Counted from the stretch's first letter, positions 43,570 to 57,890 are shown. The stretch: 64,000 nt of DNA from Escarpia spicata (GCA_963995525.1 OZ023206.1:44433018-44497017), one strand, 5' to 3'. Notes: generated from the sequence alone by a model not told the origin. Made by a program: numbers and translations.

Positions 43570-46378
43570 TGGTCGAGCCTGCATGTGGCTTTGGCCCGCT
43601 TCATCTTTTGAGTGTCTCGACCTTCAATGACGCTGCCACAGAGTCTCCTCTACACTTCGTCTGTTCGTCATCTACCGACTGCCATCGTCCAGCCGTTCGC
43701 CACTTTCCTTGCCGAATTTCGAGATCTTGTTGAACGCGTCGGGACGGAATCCGGGATCATTATCCTCGCAAATTTAACGTGCGATAAGGCGACAACAACG
43801 ATGTGCACGCACGAGCTCTACATGATATTCTCTCAGACGCCAACCTGAGACAGAACGTCACCGAAGCGACGCACAACCGGGGTAATGTGCTTGACCTCAT
43901 CATCACCGCTTCTTCTTCGTCGCCTGTTACGCAGGTATCCGTCGACGATCTTGACACATATCACTTTGCCGTTCTTTGTGACCTCGCCACCACCAAGCCC
44001 TGCACGCCACGCAAGAAGATACGCTGCGATTGACAATACTAACTTCACGAAAGGCTTACGTGGATGCGATTTCGTTACTCAACCTGTCTGTGACGTAGGC
44101 GGCTTATACGATCAGTACTATTCGGAGCTGTCCTGTCTGATCAATCTTCGCGCACCACTTGTGCAGCGAACGGTCACAGAACGACCACATACTCCGTGGT
44201 GGTGTCGGCAACTGGATGAGATGAAACGTCAGGTCCGTCTGCGTGAGCGCACGTGGCGACGTAGCAGGATCAACTACTGCCGTCTTTCCTATACTGAGTT
44301 ACGTGACCAGTATTGCCGGACACTGCCCTCTAGGAAAGCTGCGTTCTACAGTAAAGAAATGTAATCCGCCTCGAACGACAACAGGGCAATGTTTCGTATT
44401 GCGAACCATCTTCTTGACCGTAAGTGTGCGAACCATCTTTCCACCGACTTTGGTGGCCCCGCCGTTGTTGCCGAGCGTTTCGCTAACCACTTCACTGACT
44501 AGATAAACTCGATCCGTACCGGAATAATTTTTTCCGTCAGCTGATGTTGACAACGCACAGCCATATATGGTTTCTTCGCCGATGCTTGCGTTTCAATCGG
44601 CTACTCTCGAAGAAGTAACGACACTCACCACAAGTGGCAAGACAAAGTCGTCCAAGTTTGATCCATTGCCCCCTGTTATTCTGAAGGCGAATACATCCAT
44701 CTTGGCATAGTTGATCAGCCTGTCCTGCGAATCTTCTACTGTTCCCGCCCGGCTGAAGCACGCTGTCATCACGCCTCTTCTTAAACGTTCCGGTCTTCCC
44801 GCCGACGACTACGCCAGCCACCGACCTATCTCGAACCTTCCGTACGCATCCAAGTTACTTGAACGCCACGTCTCTCCCCACATGCGTTTGCATATGCAAC
44901 ACAACGGTATCCTTTTCAGATCCTTTTCAGAGTGTCTACCGCCCGTCACACAGCGTTGAGACAACGATTTTGTGTATCCAAGACAACGTTGTAAGATCAC
45001 TAGATGCTCGTAAGCATGTAGTACTTGTTCTACTTGACCTCAGCGCTGCGTTCGACACGATCAACCATGACATTCGTGTCGCTGAACTAGACAGAATCGG
45101 TGTGCGAGGCAACGCACTTTGCTGGCTCGCCTCTTACCTAGCCGACCGAACACAGAGCGTCAGCGTTGACGGTCATCTTTCTTACGACAGCCGACTACGA
45201 CATGGAGTTCCATAGGGCAGTGTTTTGGGCCCTCTGTTATTTTCTATATACACTGCTGGTGTTTCCGACGTATTCGAGAAGCACGGTGTTCGCTATCATG
45301 TCTACGCTGGTGACACCCAACTCTATGTCGATTTTCCGCGAAACGATTCTGCGTCTGCCGCCGACAGGATATCCCGTTGTGTGACTGACGTGAAAGCATG
45401 GTAATCGTCGCGCTACCTGCTTTTGAACGAGGCGAAGACAGAGGCGATACTGTTTGTAGCACTAGACAACCGTATTCCACAGCCACCGCCTCTTCCCATC
45501 GACGTATGCGGTTGCAAGTCAGCACTTCCGCCAAAATACGTGACCTTGAAGTACAGCTCAACTCCACGATGTAGATGGCCGCACATATTAGTCGTACCTG
45601 CCAGGGTGCCTACGCCCAACTACGTGGCATAGCGCGAATACGATCATCTCTCCCGCTTTCAGCATGCAAGTCGCTTGTTGTACACTCGCTAGTCACGTCG
45701 CGACTTGACTTCGGAAACGCGGCCCTGTACGGCATTACTGGAAACTTCTTGCACCGACAAGACATGGTCCAGCGATCAGCTGCGAGTGTCGTCCACTGCT
45801 TACGTCGGCGTGACCAACACAGCATGACGGCGGAACTACGACAGCTGCATTGCCTACCTGTTGCGCAGCGAATTCAATTTAAACTGTTGACCTTGATGCA
45901 CGGCGCTGTGTATGAAAACACTTCACAGTACCTTGCCGACCGTATATGTGCATATGTTCCCTGTCCTACTCTTTGCTCGGACGACCAGTTTCTCATGGTT
46001 GTTCCTAGAGTTAACCTGGAACGGTACGACCGACGCGCATTTTCATGTGCAGGTCCCACTCTCTGGAACTCTCTTCCACGAGAGCTAAGAAGTCAAGTGA
46101 CTCTGGATGTTTTAGGAGAAACCTGAAAACAGTTCTCTTTAATAAGGCTTTTTCGTAATTTATTGTATTTTTAAATACATACGTGTACATCTAAATGTTA
46201 TATATGGCCCGCATAATAATCGAAATGTGTAGTTGTGTTAGCATAAGTAACCCATGTACTGTAATATTACAACGACAACGTAATGTATTCTTACATCATG
46301 TTTTAGTTTGTAAACACTCTTATCTTTTTTGTAGAGGTATGTGGTTTATAAATAAATTTGATTTGATTTGAAGTCATG
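43570..46378 (+). mobile_element. CR1/L2-like LINE, decayed
   Basis: The forward strand shows an endonuclease C-terminus (YRLPSSSS-like text near 43668, then NRGNVLDLIITASS near 43880). The RT follows: ITPLLKRSGLPADDY and RPISNLPYASKLLE near 44770-44860, FQSVYRPSHSVETT near 44920, LVLLDLSAAFDTINHDI near 45030-45080, and LRHGVP near 45205. A C-terminal stretch (45575-46126) ends with AGPTLWNSLPRELR, typical of this clade. The catalytic box reads YAGD at 45303-45314 instead of YADD. Several frameshifts are present. The element ends in TTTGATTTGATTTGA, a short 3' tail repeat. Confidence 0.85.
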
Positions 46379-46810
46379 AAGAACTTTGACAGCTTACGTT
46401 TTATTATGATACTATGAATAAATCACATTAAGTTTTAATTGTCATGGACTGTAATTGTGTTTTTGAATGGCTTACCGTCATATCTCTGAGAGAAAGTTGT
46501 TATTTCTGAAATAGTATTGCATATTGTTAGAACAATTTATCGAGAAGGAAAGGAATGGGATATTCACTCAATATCATGCTGTCGCCTAGCGACCAGTGAG
46601 GTACTAGGATCTGTCAATAAACGTTGCGATTACTCGGGCAACATATGTAACGAAATGTGAATAAACATTTTTCAAATTCCATTCATAAAATCTGATTGAA
46701 TTTATGGCCATCGACACTACAAATAACTCTTGCCTTCCATATATTGCAACACCTTTTTATCTACACTCCGTTTTGTCACTTTTCAGAAAATGTAATATAT
46801 ATAGGCATAC
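46379..46810. other. Intergenic, nothing recognised
   Basis: AT-rich sequence between the LINE tail and the left inverted arm. Confidence 0.35.
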
Positions 46811-47657
46811 CTGCTGCCTTCATAGTATATATATCCTGACCATCGGTTCGCTGTGGTGTCTGTACTCATGATTCTCAACAGTCTTACCACCTGATAATCT
46901 GTCCCCACTGAATCGTTTACCTTTCCGCTGCCGAACACTTTTCCTCCGTCCCTCCTTTCTTCAAACCCAATCGAATCTTGTCAACTGTTTCGCTAGTACC
47001 TCTCACCTATGTAAGATATCATTATTCATCTTAAACATATAAGATATATTGTGTTTGCTATCATAATGTATTAGTAAACACTTACAATTGTATTGGCAAT
47101 TGTCTCAGATAAAACCTGGTACCTACTGTGCATTCATGTGTACATAACCCGTGAAGATGTATGTGAATATACGAATAACTTCAAGAATTTGTTACACTAT
47201 ATTATATTGTTGCACCAATTGCAATATGACAGTTTGTCACAAGAACGATGAATATGAATATTAATTTTCAATTGAAGTATTTTATTAATAAATTAATTAT
47301 TGATGAATCCAACGCCGCAATATTTAAGGGTGGTTCTCACGATAGCGACCTTGCGGTTTTAGTGAGAGTCTCCTGGTCAGTACAGTAACATCGTATCAAC
47401 TAATTTTTTTTCTTAATATTGACTATTAGGTTATATAATAGTTTTCGTTTATTAAAAATTACACCATCAATGTCTTCACGTTGATGTACATATATTGTGT
47501 CTCATTACATACTTTACGATGTTTATTATTTTGCTATTGGTTCTTGTACGTATTGACAACAATTAACTATATTCATTGTTATTTTCATTGTCCATTCCTT
47601 CCGTCTGCTTCATTTCCAATTTTATGTATCTTCCCTCCCAAAGCATACCAATCACTG

Positions 47658-47899
<242 letters not shown>

Positions 47900-48530
47900 T
47901 GACATTGGCTGAACTCTGGTGCGCAAACGGAAAAAAAAACATATTCGTTAATAAAATAATTAATTTACACAAGCTGAAATAGACCTTAAATACATGCATT
48001 GACCATAATCCAGGAGGTTCCTATGAGTGCGACCGTTTTCGTTTTGATATGAGTCAGCCATATCCAAGTTTTACATTCAAAATGCCACCCACTTGAAACT
48101 CCAACCACGCTGTTGCAGCAAACACTGGGAGTGTTGTCATTGTGTAATTATGTCGAACGTTCAGAAGCCATCATCTTATATGCAACACTGTTGGAAATAT
48201 AATATGAATATAAGTCGCGTAACATGTAATATGAACTGATTTGTTTTTGTCACAATGAGACTAAACTACCTCTGTTTATTGCATGCAGAGCGCTGTGGAT
48301 AGCAAATCGTCCTACGCCAACAATTAACGTATTCTAGTTCCTTGCCTCAGTCATCACATTCACGCTCACCGGGTGAAAACACATTGCCTCCTACATAATT
48401 CGGATATACACCGGAAAGGTAGTCGGCGCAGTGCATTTCGGGAAAAATCAGTCGTATAGAGACACTGGTATTGACCGTGATTTAGCCATACAAACGACGC
48501 ATGTTTTGACAGTTTCACACTGATACACCT

Positions 48531-48794
48531 TTGATCGCAGTAATAAATAACTGTTTAACGCGTGACGCAAATATTAAAACACATCATCGTTTTTCAGTTT
48601 TTATTTGGTATGAAATGAGAAACCTAGTCAGGAAAAAGGCATTTTCGGCAGTAAATGATTCATTCTTTATCAACGTAGTCATGGTACCGATGAGAACGTT
48701 AACTTGGCTGACTTATGATAACGGCGGGGAAGCCATCGATACAACCAAAGACTCACCACACAATTTCAAACCACCAGTTAAGGGAAGGGGATAG
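48531..48794 (+). other. 87-codon open frame shared by both arms
   Basis: The frame is also open in the right arm (54735-54998, reverse), with similar residues such as NNCLxRDAN, FSVFIWYEM and MVPMRTLTWLTYDNGGEA. Most differences between the arms change the residue, so sharing probably reflects recent duplication and not coding constraint. No domain recognised. A 5' exon or remnant of a transposon gene is possible. Confidence 0.25.
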
Positions 48795-50514
48795 TGTTAG
48801 CATCCAAGTGCCAAGACCATAATTTCCTAGCAAAATACGATACAATGTTATTTGTAATGTCACAATCCACGTAATCCCCCACAAAAAACGTAAGTGGCGA
48901 TATTACACCTACTAACTTAGTCACGCTATTAGCCCTGACTATTCGTCAATGCCAGATATAGGCCTTTGAGGGCCCCAATATAAATGATTGTTATACACTC
49001 AAAAAGAAACAGCCGGAATATAATAACAACACGCAGACACAAGTATAATATGAGTTTCAGGAGACACCAACACAAATACACTCACGCCGCACACAACTTA
49101 GAAGAGAGTCACTTTATGTATCGTGCTGTTTTCAGTAATTGCTGAGATATTGACGAAAATATTATATTTGGCAATCTCTCGGATTACTTATTTAGACACC
49201 AAATGTGTAGACTCTGCCAACAAACTTTGTCCGGATTCTGCTTCAAGCTTTTCTGGCCTACCGGCGGAATGTTTTGTAGTTAATACAATACACAGTATCG
49301 CTGTCTCGTGTGAATGGTCAGACGGTAATTTTTACGATCTCCTGGAATTTTATTTCTTGGCTACCGTCGACTAATTGCCGCAATCAAGATTTAACAAGAT
49401 TTAATTGTTTAAATAAATGTCACGTGTCCCACTACCAACATATCGCAGCAGGTTCCCTAAAAAACTGCTGCCGCCTTTCCGTTCAGATGGAGGCAATCTC
49501 TCTTGTACATATCTTCCAACAAAGTATTCCCATGTATCTATGAATCACACCCTCTCTTCGCGCCAAGTAAACTCCACAACTATGACTAAACTTGTTATCA
49601 GATTCAAACGTTCGTCATTGTGTAGGATCTACCTACCAGTGATACAACTTTATTTGACTATTTTCGGTTAGATATAAAGAATAACCATCGTTTTATTTTA
49701 TTTTTTAAATACAATAATTGCGATAATGGCAGAACAATCTATAACGCAAAATAACGTAGTTTTTGGTGTACGTGGAAAAACATACACAATTACTACCTGT
49801 ACATTTTATAAATACATAATCACATTTTTTTGTTTTCCTTACAATATCTGAGGGTACTTTATCACAAATAAATGCATGCATATACGCTTACAAGCACAAC
49901 CACATACGCTAGAAGGCCCTCACGATTACGAGCACATCCTTACAAACGGCAACTACCTGTCGGTATTTGCACAAACGTATCTAAAACAATTTTGATTGTT
50001 GCCTTTTACTAGTCTAGTCGAAAGAGGGTGTTATCGTGCACCCCCGGAAATCAACTTCTAATCGGCGTCTCTAGATCGGAAACAAATGCGTAGAAAACGA
50101 TGAGCTATGTTAAAAGTTCTCCGGATTTCCCACATATCATTTGTATGCAAATCAGTGCAGCCATTACCGAAAAATCGAAAAATCTATGTTTCACTCTATA
50201 TATCAGCCAGTATTGCAGATAACTGAACAAATAAGGTGTCTAGACACATGTTTTGAGGATCAAAGATCACAATAAAGCTATTCTTGAAGTCACCACACGT
50301 ATCCGTGGAATACTAGTATGCAAATTCGTGCCGCCATTACCGAAAAATCTATTAAAAATCTATTTATTGCAGATAAGTTGAGAGAGGGTTTTTGAGGGCA
50401 ATAATTTCAAAAATTGTGTTATTTTTACGATCACTGATCAAGGTCACGTGCTATGGGGGGTCAATACAAGGTGTTTTGAATACAGAAATTCAACTAAATT
50501 AATTTATTAAATCA

Positions 50515-52460
50515 TTTATCGAAGAAGGTAATAACAGAACAGAAGACGTCTTCCAACATTGCAAGGTAAGTGTTCTCCATTATCAGATCCATCACTCACC
50601 ATCGCTTTCAATGAAACCATCAAAGTCAAACTCTTCCTGTTCTTCTTCCTCCTCCTCCTCCTCCTCCTTCTTTGAGGGTTTCGTCGAGGTGATCTTCGTT
50701 GGAAGACTGAGTCATGTTGAGAAGCGCAGCGGGGTCTGCGAGGGGGATGTTCTCCACCTCGGCGAATCGCTCCATTAACAACCGCTACATTGCTTCTCAC
50801 ATGGTTTTGAGTCAAAAGGGGGACTTGGCGTATGCCTTTCCACTGAGTACACCTTTGAGGGATCCACTTGTCACCAGCTGCGTCTCAAACATAATATCTG
50901 CATATCCAGAACCACGCATGTTTTGGCCTGTGAGCATCCCAATATAATTCATGGACGTGTGAAAGGATCCGATCATGACCACATTCATCTGGCCATCGCC
51001 AGTGTTGTCCGTGATCGGTTGATGGATGGGCGTGAAGTGGTGCACTGTTGATTTTCTGGGCGGGGGAGTCCCGGTTGCAGAGGTGAAGCCCACTAGTCCA
51101 GGCACGGGCTGCTTGCTGCTGCTTCCGATATACCTGCTGAAGAGCCAGACTTAGTAGTAGCATAGACGGCGTCGTTCTCTGCAGGGGGTGTGAATGATGA
51201 GCCATCGGGAAACTTTGGGCCAACGAGAGTGAAGTGCAATGGTGGGAGAGTTTCTGGTTTGTAGACTTTCAGGCTACGCTATTGCGACCTGTCAATGATA
51301 GGCAGCTTTCGGACCTTGGGGCTCTCGAACCCAGGGCTGACCTCCTGCACCATGATGCCCCCAGCACCGATGACAATGTTGCTGCCGTGCACATTCGTAG
51401 TGGTTTTATTCAAGCTGTCCCACTCACAGTCGAATACGACGTTGCACTCTCCCGTCACGATTCGGGGCGTCAGATAGGTTGAGACTTCATTCTGGGCCTT
51501 GGCCAGGGCAGTTTCCAACTCTATGCCAAAATCGTAGCCCACAGATTGGCCAAGCCTGTGCAATATCATGGTGAGCTGCTTGCTTCGTAACAAGTGCCTG
51601 ACAGTCAGAGAAGCACGTGTTTTGGTAACTTCCCTTTTCCCTCCGACACTGCACGGCACAGGTCTTGCCCGAAGGAGAATACCAGACGTTTAATCTTTTC
51701 GCTCGTCTCCGCGCCTTCCTTTCCGTCCATAACCATGCTGACGACGTCTTGCTACGGTACTTATCTGCGCTTCTGAGAATATAAGCTCGTACAAGAGCAT
51801 TGCAAACGGTGATATTCGAGCTGTACACGAGTCAGAGTGAAATGGCATCAGCTTTGTTGTGATCGACCTTCGTGAAGTAGACATGGACCTTGATAGGGTC
51901 ATTCTGTAGGCGTTTCAGTAGTTACTCAGAGCGATAGGTCGAGTTATCGTACCCATTCCGTTTCAGTTCGTCGACATAGAGCAAGCGCAATGACGATTTT
52001 CTCGGCCCGTGATTCAATTTGTTCCCATGCATTTTCTTTGTTCTTCCAAGACGAGTAGTCTCCACCTCGCTCAGTTTTACGATCACCATCTTTGATCCCT
52101 TCTTTGTCACAGAAAATGGACTCTGGTGGGAAGATGGGTCCAGCGGAACCCGCTGAAGACAATTTACGAGGTGAGTGATGCCATTGCAAGGTTGATGCTT
52201 CGGGTTTTGGAGCATCTCCCAGAAGATGGAGGTTGCCAGTAAAGCACTCATAACACTGACGGTGATACCCAGCACTTTCCAGGTCATCGGGGAGAGTTGA
52301 TTGCGATACGGGGACTCAAGTGATTGGTTGAGACGTCGGATCTTATGAAGCTGCTGTAGTTTTTCACTTGCAATTCCTTTGATTTCACAGAGGGGTGTAA
52401 AAACAAGATCAGACATGGATAGCACATGAAGGATGCATGTGTGCGGAGAGTGTTTGGGGG
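50515..52460 (-). pseudogene. Broken gene in the centre of the inverted repeat
   Basis: The reverse strand carries overlapping frames in changing phase: 52425-51922 (LSPMTWKVLGITVSVM, KHQPCNGITHLVNCLQ), 51902-51487, 51659-51279 (LTPRIVTGECNVVFDCEWDS) and 51105-50812 (TDNTGDGQMNVVMIGSFHTS and GQNMRGSGYADIMFETQL). The last part recalls large uncharacterised transposon proteins of invertebrates with a G-x-F-H...GSG motif (DUF6589-like); this is a tentative match. A poly-Glu run and frameshifts follow near 50640-50720. It could be the transposase of the surrounding element. Confidence 0.5.
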
Positions 52461-53164
52461 CTGCAGGATCTGCGCTCCGGTCACTTTTTCTTTAGGGCAT
52501 GATGGCTTAATATCCACTTCTACCACCACTGTTTATCTGGAGTGGGAAATAGAAGTACAAAAGTATAAAGGTATTTCAATTGAAGTCACCATTAATATTA
52601 AGAATAATAATAACACATTAAAATAACAACATTTGTGAAATTATTGCCCTAAAAAACAATAAAAAACCTGATTTGTAATACAGCTAAAAATTAAATGTTC
52701 GGTAATGCTGGCACCTTAAAATTTATATGTTAACATGTTACAGTGATCTTTCCTCAAATAAAAATACATATACATATTTTAATTTCCTTATATAATGTTT
52801 TTTTTCTCTAGGGAATCTGGCCAAAACAAAGTGATATATCCGTGAGATAACAGCTGCCAAGCATCCAGTACGCGACCTTTCCTGTGTAACCACCGAATAA
52901 GTGAAGATTTCAAAAAGAGCTGTGCGCATACAGGGAGTAGTAACCAAATAATTTAGATCGAAGACAGACGATCATCTTAATTTACTCAGTGAGGAGTCGC
53001 ACGGATTTTGTTTTATCAGAATTAATCCCGATATTCGGGAAACCGGAGTTGGTTGAATATCATAATAAATTATACGTTGCTCAGGACACCGGGGAGTATC
53101 AACCAACCACCACTGTTTAACTGGAATGGGAAATAGAAATCACCATTAATATTTATACTAATAC
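52461..53164. other. Spacer with a short direct repeat
   Basis: The text CCACCACTGTTT...TGGGAAATAGAA and the following TCACCATTAATATT and AAATTATTGCCCT occur near 52526-52655 and again near 53107-53215 in the same orientation. No gene recognised. Confidence 0.5.
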
Positions 53165-55494
53165 AAAATATTAAAATAACACCATTTTGGAAATTATTGC
53201 CCTCAAAAACCGTCTCTCAACTTATCTACAATATATATATTTTTTAAATCGATTTTTTTGTAATGGCGGCACAAATTTGCTTACTAGTTTGCCACGGACA
53301 CGTGTGGTCACTTCAAGAATAGTTTTATTATGATCTTTGACCCTCAAAACATGTGTCTAGACACCTTATTTGTTCAGTTATCTGCCATATTGACAATATA
53401 TGTGAAACATATATTTTTCGATTTTTTCGGTAATGGCGGCACTGATTTGCATAAAAATTATACGTGGGACATCCGGAGGACTTTTTAACATAGCTCATTG
53501 TTTTCTACGCATTTTGTTCGATCTAGAGACGCCGATTAGAAGTTGATTTCCGTGGGGTGCACAATACCCCCCTCTTCCAACTAGATTATACAGTTTGTTT
53601 ATACAGAAATGGCATCGTAATTCAACATAACAGCTATCCAAAATAGTGTGGACAGGTATGCTATTTATCATTCTTAAAAACAGGGTTATCGCTTAAAAAA
53701 ACAGACTATCACTGGTAGATAGATCCTACACAATGACCAACGTTTGAATCTGATAACAAGTTTAGTCATAGTTGTGGAGTTTACTTGGCGCGAAGAGAGG
53801 GTGTGATTCATAGATATATGGGGATACTTTGTTGGAAGATATGTACAAGAGAGATTGCCTCCATGTGAACGGAAAGGCGGAAGCAGTTTTTTTAGGGAAC
53901 CTGCTGCGATATGTTGATAGTGGAACAGGTGACATTTATTTAAACAATTAAATCTTGTTAAATCTTGATTGCGGCAAATAGTCAACGGTAGCCAAGATAT
54001 AAAATTCCAGGAAATCGTAACAATGACCGTCCGACCATTCACACGCGACAGCGATAATGTGTATTCTATTAACTACAAAACATTCCGCCGGTAGGCCATA
54101 CAAGCTTGAAGCAGAACCCGGACAAAGTATTTGGCAGTGTTTACACATTTAGTGTCTAAATAAGGAATCCGAGAGATTGCCAAATATAATATTTTCGTCA
54201 ATATCTCAGCAATTACTGAAAACAGCACGATACATAAAGTGACTCTCTTCCTAAGTTGTGTGCGGTGTGAGTCTATTTGTGTTGGTGTCTCCTAACACTC
54301 ATATTATACTTGTGTCTGCGTGTTGTTATTATATTCCGACTGATTCTTTTTGAGTTTAACTAAAGTCGTCGTATGCATCTTTATTTTGTAGGCAGTGTCT
54401 GGATTTATCGCATCTACAACGACTTCGATAATTTGGATTCACGCAGCTCTAAATATTGCCATCCGACAGTGTATTGGGTGGCCTTCTGTGTACTAACATG
54501 GGGCTACATAACTGGTGGTTTTTGGTGCTGCTTTATCACAATCATTTCTATTGGGGCCCTCAAAGGCCTATATCTGGCATTGACGAATAGTCAGGGCTAA
54601 TAGCGTGACTAAGTTAGTAGGTGTAATATCGCCACTTAGTTTTTTTGTGGGGGATTACGTGGATTGTGACATTACAAATAACATTGTATCGTATTTTGCT
54701 TGGGAATTATGGTGTTGGCACTTGGATACTAAAACTATCCCCTTCCCTTAACTGGTGGTTTTAAATTGTGTGGTGAGTCTTTGGTTGTATCGATGGCTTC
54801 CCCGCCGTTATCATAAGTCAGCCAAGTTAACGTTCTCATCGGTACCATGACTACGTTGATAAAGAATAAATCACTTATTGCCGAAAATGCCTTTTTCCTG
54901 ACTAAGTCTATCATTTCATACCAAATAAAAACTGAAAAACGATCAAGTGTTTTATTATTTGCGTCACGTATTAAACAGTTATTTATTAATGCGATCAAAG
55001 ATGTATCAGTGTGAAACTGTCAAAACATGCGTCGTTTGTATGGCTAAATCACGGTCAATACCAGTGTCTCTATACGACTGATTTTTCCCGAAATGCACTG
55101 CGCCGACAACGTTTCCGGTGTATATCCGAATGATGTAGGAGGCAATGTGTTTTCACCCTGTGAGCGTGAATTTGATGACTGAGGCAGGGAACTAGAATAC
55201 GTTATTTGTTGGCGTAGGGCGATTTGCTGTCCACAGCGCTCTGCATGCAATAAACAGAGGTAGTTTAGTCTCATTGTGACACAAACACATCAGTTCATAT
55301 TACATGTTAACCGACTTATATTCATATTATATTTCCAACAGTGTTGCATATAAGATGATGTCTCCTGAACGTTCGACATAATTACACAATGACAACACTC
55401 CCAGTGTCTGTTGCAACAGCGTGGTTGGAGTTGCGATGTCCGCCTGCAATAAGACGTGGGCTGAGGATAATTGAATAGCTTTTGAATGCAGACA

Positions 55495-55745
55495 GAAAAC
55501 AGGCAGACAGACAGAGACAGTGACAGACACAGACACATACACAGACACCGACACAGAAACAGACACAGACACAGACACAGACACAGACACAGACACAGAC
55601 ACAGACACAGACACAGACACAGACACAGACACAGACACTGACACAGACACAGACATACAAACAGACAAACATACAGACAGACAGACAGACTGACAGACAG
55701 ACAGACAGACAGATAGACAGACGGGCAGACAGAAAGACAGACAGA
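55495..55745. repeat. (ACAGAC)n / (ACAG)n simple repeat
   Basis: About 250 bp of ACAGAC then ACAG units inside a segment absent from the left arm. Ser/Val and Cys/Val frames over it are artefacts. Confidence 0.95.
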
Positions 55746-55934
55746 GTTGGTTATTCATTCAATTTTACAATATGGTATAATAATAATGATACTAGTAATG
55801 TACATTATGGTATAACAGAAACAATGTCAAATTTCAAACGGGTGGCATTTTGAATGTAAAACTTGGATATGGCTGACTCATATTAAAACGAAAACAGTCG
55901 CACTCCCAGGATTATGGTCAATGCATGTATTTAA

Positions 55935-56389
55935 GGGGTCAGCACACTGTTGGACTTCCTGCTTGATTACAGACGAAACAAAGTGCAGTATATTTTTGAG
56001 AAATGACTTTTTATAATATTCACTTGCTCTGACATAAGTGCACTTGAGTAGTCAGATTTCTAGATGTGATTGTTGAAGCTGTTGACAGTAAAATGGTGTC
56101 TTTTTAGCTGAATTTACTAAGCGGAAGTGTATCTGGCAGCAATTTGGCTAGTTGACACTGTAGCCGGATTACTGCCTGCATCCATTTGTAAATATTGACG
56201 GGTGTCATACATACAGGCATTTTGCAAGAGCTAGAGATATGAGATTTTGACTAAACTCGACCAGCATGTCAATGAGATGATAATAACAGCAGGTGAGAAG
56301 TTAAAGAAACTTTATAGGTCACGTTTTCTTATAATCACACAAAACGTTAACATGGTCGCCAATGGGAAACCTGACAGTGTGCTGACCCC
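55935..56389. mobile_element. 455-bp MITE flanked by TTAA (piggyBac-like)
   Basis: Ends are inverted repeats GGGGTCAGCACACTGT and ACAGTGTGCTGACCCC. TTAA precedes (55931-55934) and follows (56390-56393). The left arm of the inverted repeat has the corresponding site with a single TTAA and no insert, which demonstrates insertion after the arms were duplicated. TTAA duplication is the hallmark of piggyBac-type elements. No ORF is present. Confidence 0.88.
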
Positions 56390-56485
56390 TTAAGGTCTAT
56401 CTCAGCTTGTGTAAATTAATTATTTTATTAACGAATATGTTTTTTTTCCATTTGCGCACCAAAGTTCAGCCAAGGTCAATATATA

Positions 56486-56489
<4 letters not shown>

Positions 56490-56537
<48 letters not shown>

Positions 56538-56580
56538 TGTGTGAGTGAGTGAGTGAGTGAGTGAGTGAGTGTGTGTGTAA
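56490..56580. repeat. (GT)n/(GTGA)n microsatellite in the right arm
   Basis: GT dinucleotides followed by about seven GTGA units. Counterpart of the longer tract in the left arm. Confidence 0.9.
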
Positions 56581-57699
56581 CAGTGATTGTTATGGTTCGA
56601 GAGGGAAGATACATAAAAGTGGAAATGAAGCAGACTGAAGGAATGGACAATCAAAATAACAATGAATATTGTTAATTTTTTTCAATACGTACAAGAACGA
56701 ATAGCAAAATAATAAACATCGTAAAGTATATGTATAAACACAATATATGTAGATCAACGTGAAGACATCCATGGTGAAATTTTTAATAAATGAAAACTTT
56801 TAAATAACCTAATAGTCAATATTTACATTTGTAGAAAAGAAAATTAGTTGATACGATGTTACTGTACTGACCAGGGAGACTCTCACTAAGACCGCAAGGT
56901 CGCTATCGTGAGAGCCACCCTTAGATATTGCGGCGTTGGATTCATCAATAATTAATTTATTAATAAAATAGTTCAATTCGAAACTAATATTCATATTCAT
57001 CGTTCTTGTGACAAACTGAGAGAAGGAAACGAAGCAAAGAATAAAATATTATTGTATATATATATATGTGTACGTACGGATATAAAATAAAATGAACATC
57101 ATATTGCATTTGGTGCAGCAACATAATATAGTCTAACAAATTCTTGAAGTTATTCGTATACTCACATACATCTTCATGGGATTTGTACACATCGAACGCA
57201 CAGTAGGTACTGGGTTTTATCTATGAGACAATTGCCATTACAATTGAAAGTGTTACTAATACATTATGATAGCAAACACAATATATCTTATATGATTAAG
57301 ATGAATAATTATCTTACATAGGTGAGAGGTACTAGCGAAAAAGTTGGCAGACTCTGAAACAACAAAAAACAATGGGGTTTTAAGAACACGGAAAAGGACG
57401 GAGGAAATGTGTTCGGCAGCGGAAAGGTAAACGGTTCAGTGGAGACAGATTGCCAGGTGGTAAGACTCTTGAGAATCATGAGTACAGACACCACAGCGAC
57501 AGAGATAGTCAGGAGATACATACTATGAAGGCAGCAGAGTAGTATAGAGGGCCCACAGAGGCGGGTACACGTAACCTTTGGTGACCTCTAGGGACAACTC
57601 TATGCATAAAAAAAGTTGTTATTAAAGATCAAAGGGTTTTGTGACACTAATCGTTTTCGGGAACCTACTTATAAAAAACGTGATGGATTACCCCCTCTA

Positions 57700-57890
57700 A
57701 GTACATTTGAGGTGCCACCTAGCAGTAAGTACTTTAGTACTTTCCTAGCGATCAACGCCGTACCTAGCGTGTGCTTACGTAAGCATTTATATAACAGTTT
57801 TAGTACTTTCCCTAGCGATCAACACCGTACTTTCCCTAGCGACCAACGCCGTACCTAGCGTGTGCTTACGTAAGCAATAATGTAGTGCGG
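57700..57890 (+). repeat. ~91-bp imperfect tandem repeat left of copy 2
   Basis: TACCTAGCGTGTGCTTACGT followed by AAGCA occurs at 57761 and 57852. CCTAGCGATCAACGCCGTAC-like text occurs three times. GCTTACGTAAGC is a perfect palindrome. It may be part of the terminal region of copy 2. Confidence 0.7.

Larger units (their letters stand above)
53165..57538 (-). repeat. Right arm of the large inverted repeat
   Basis: Reverse-complement partner of 46811-50434. It is longer because it carries a 455-bp TTAA MITE (55935-56389) and an extra segment of about 400 bp with an ACAGAC repeat (55435-55835), neither found in the left arm. It ends GGCAGCAG close to the start of the Polinton copy 2 region. Confidence 0.8.

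Noticed and set aside
57545..57700. AGTATAGAGGGCC at 57541 as the left terminus of Polinton copy 2
   Set aside because: It begins with AG and adjoins the end of the inverted arm, but without the right end of copy 2 no inverted partner can be shown, and it does not resemble the copy 1 terminus.
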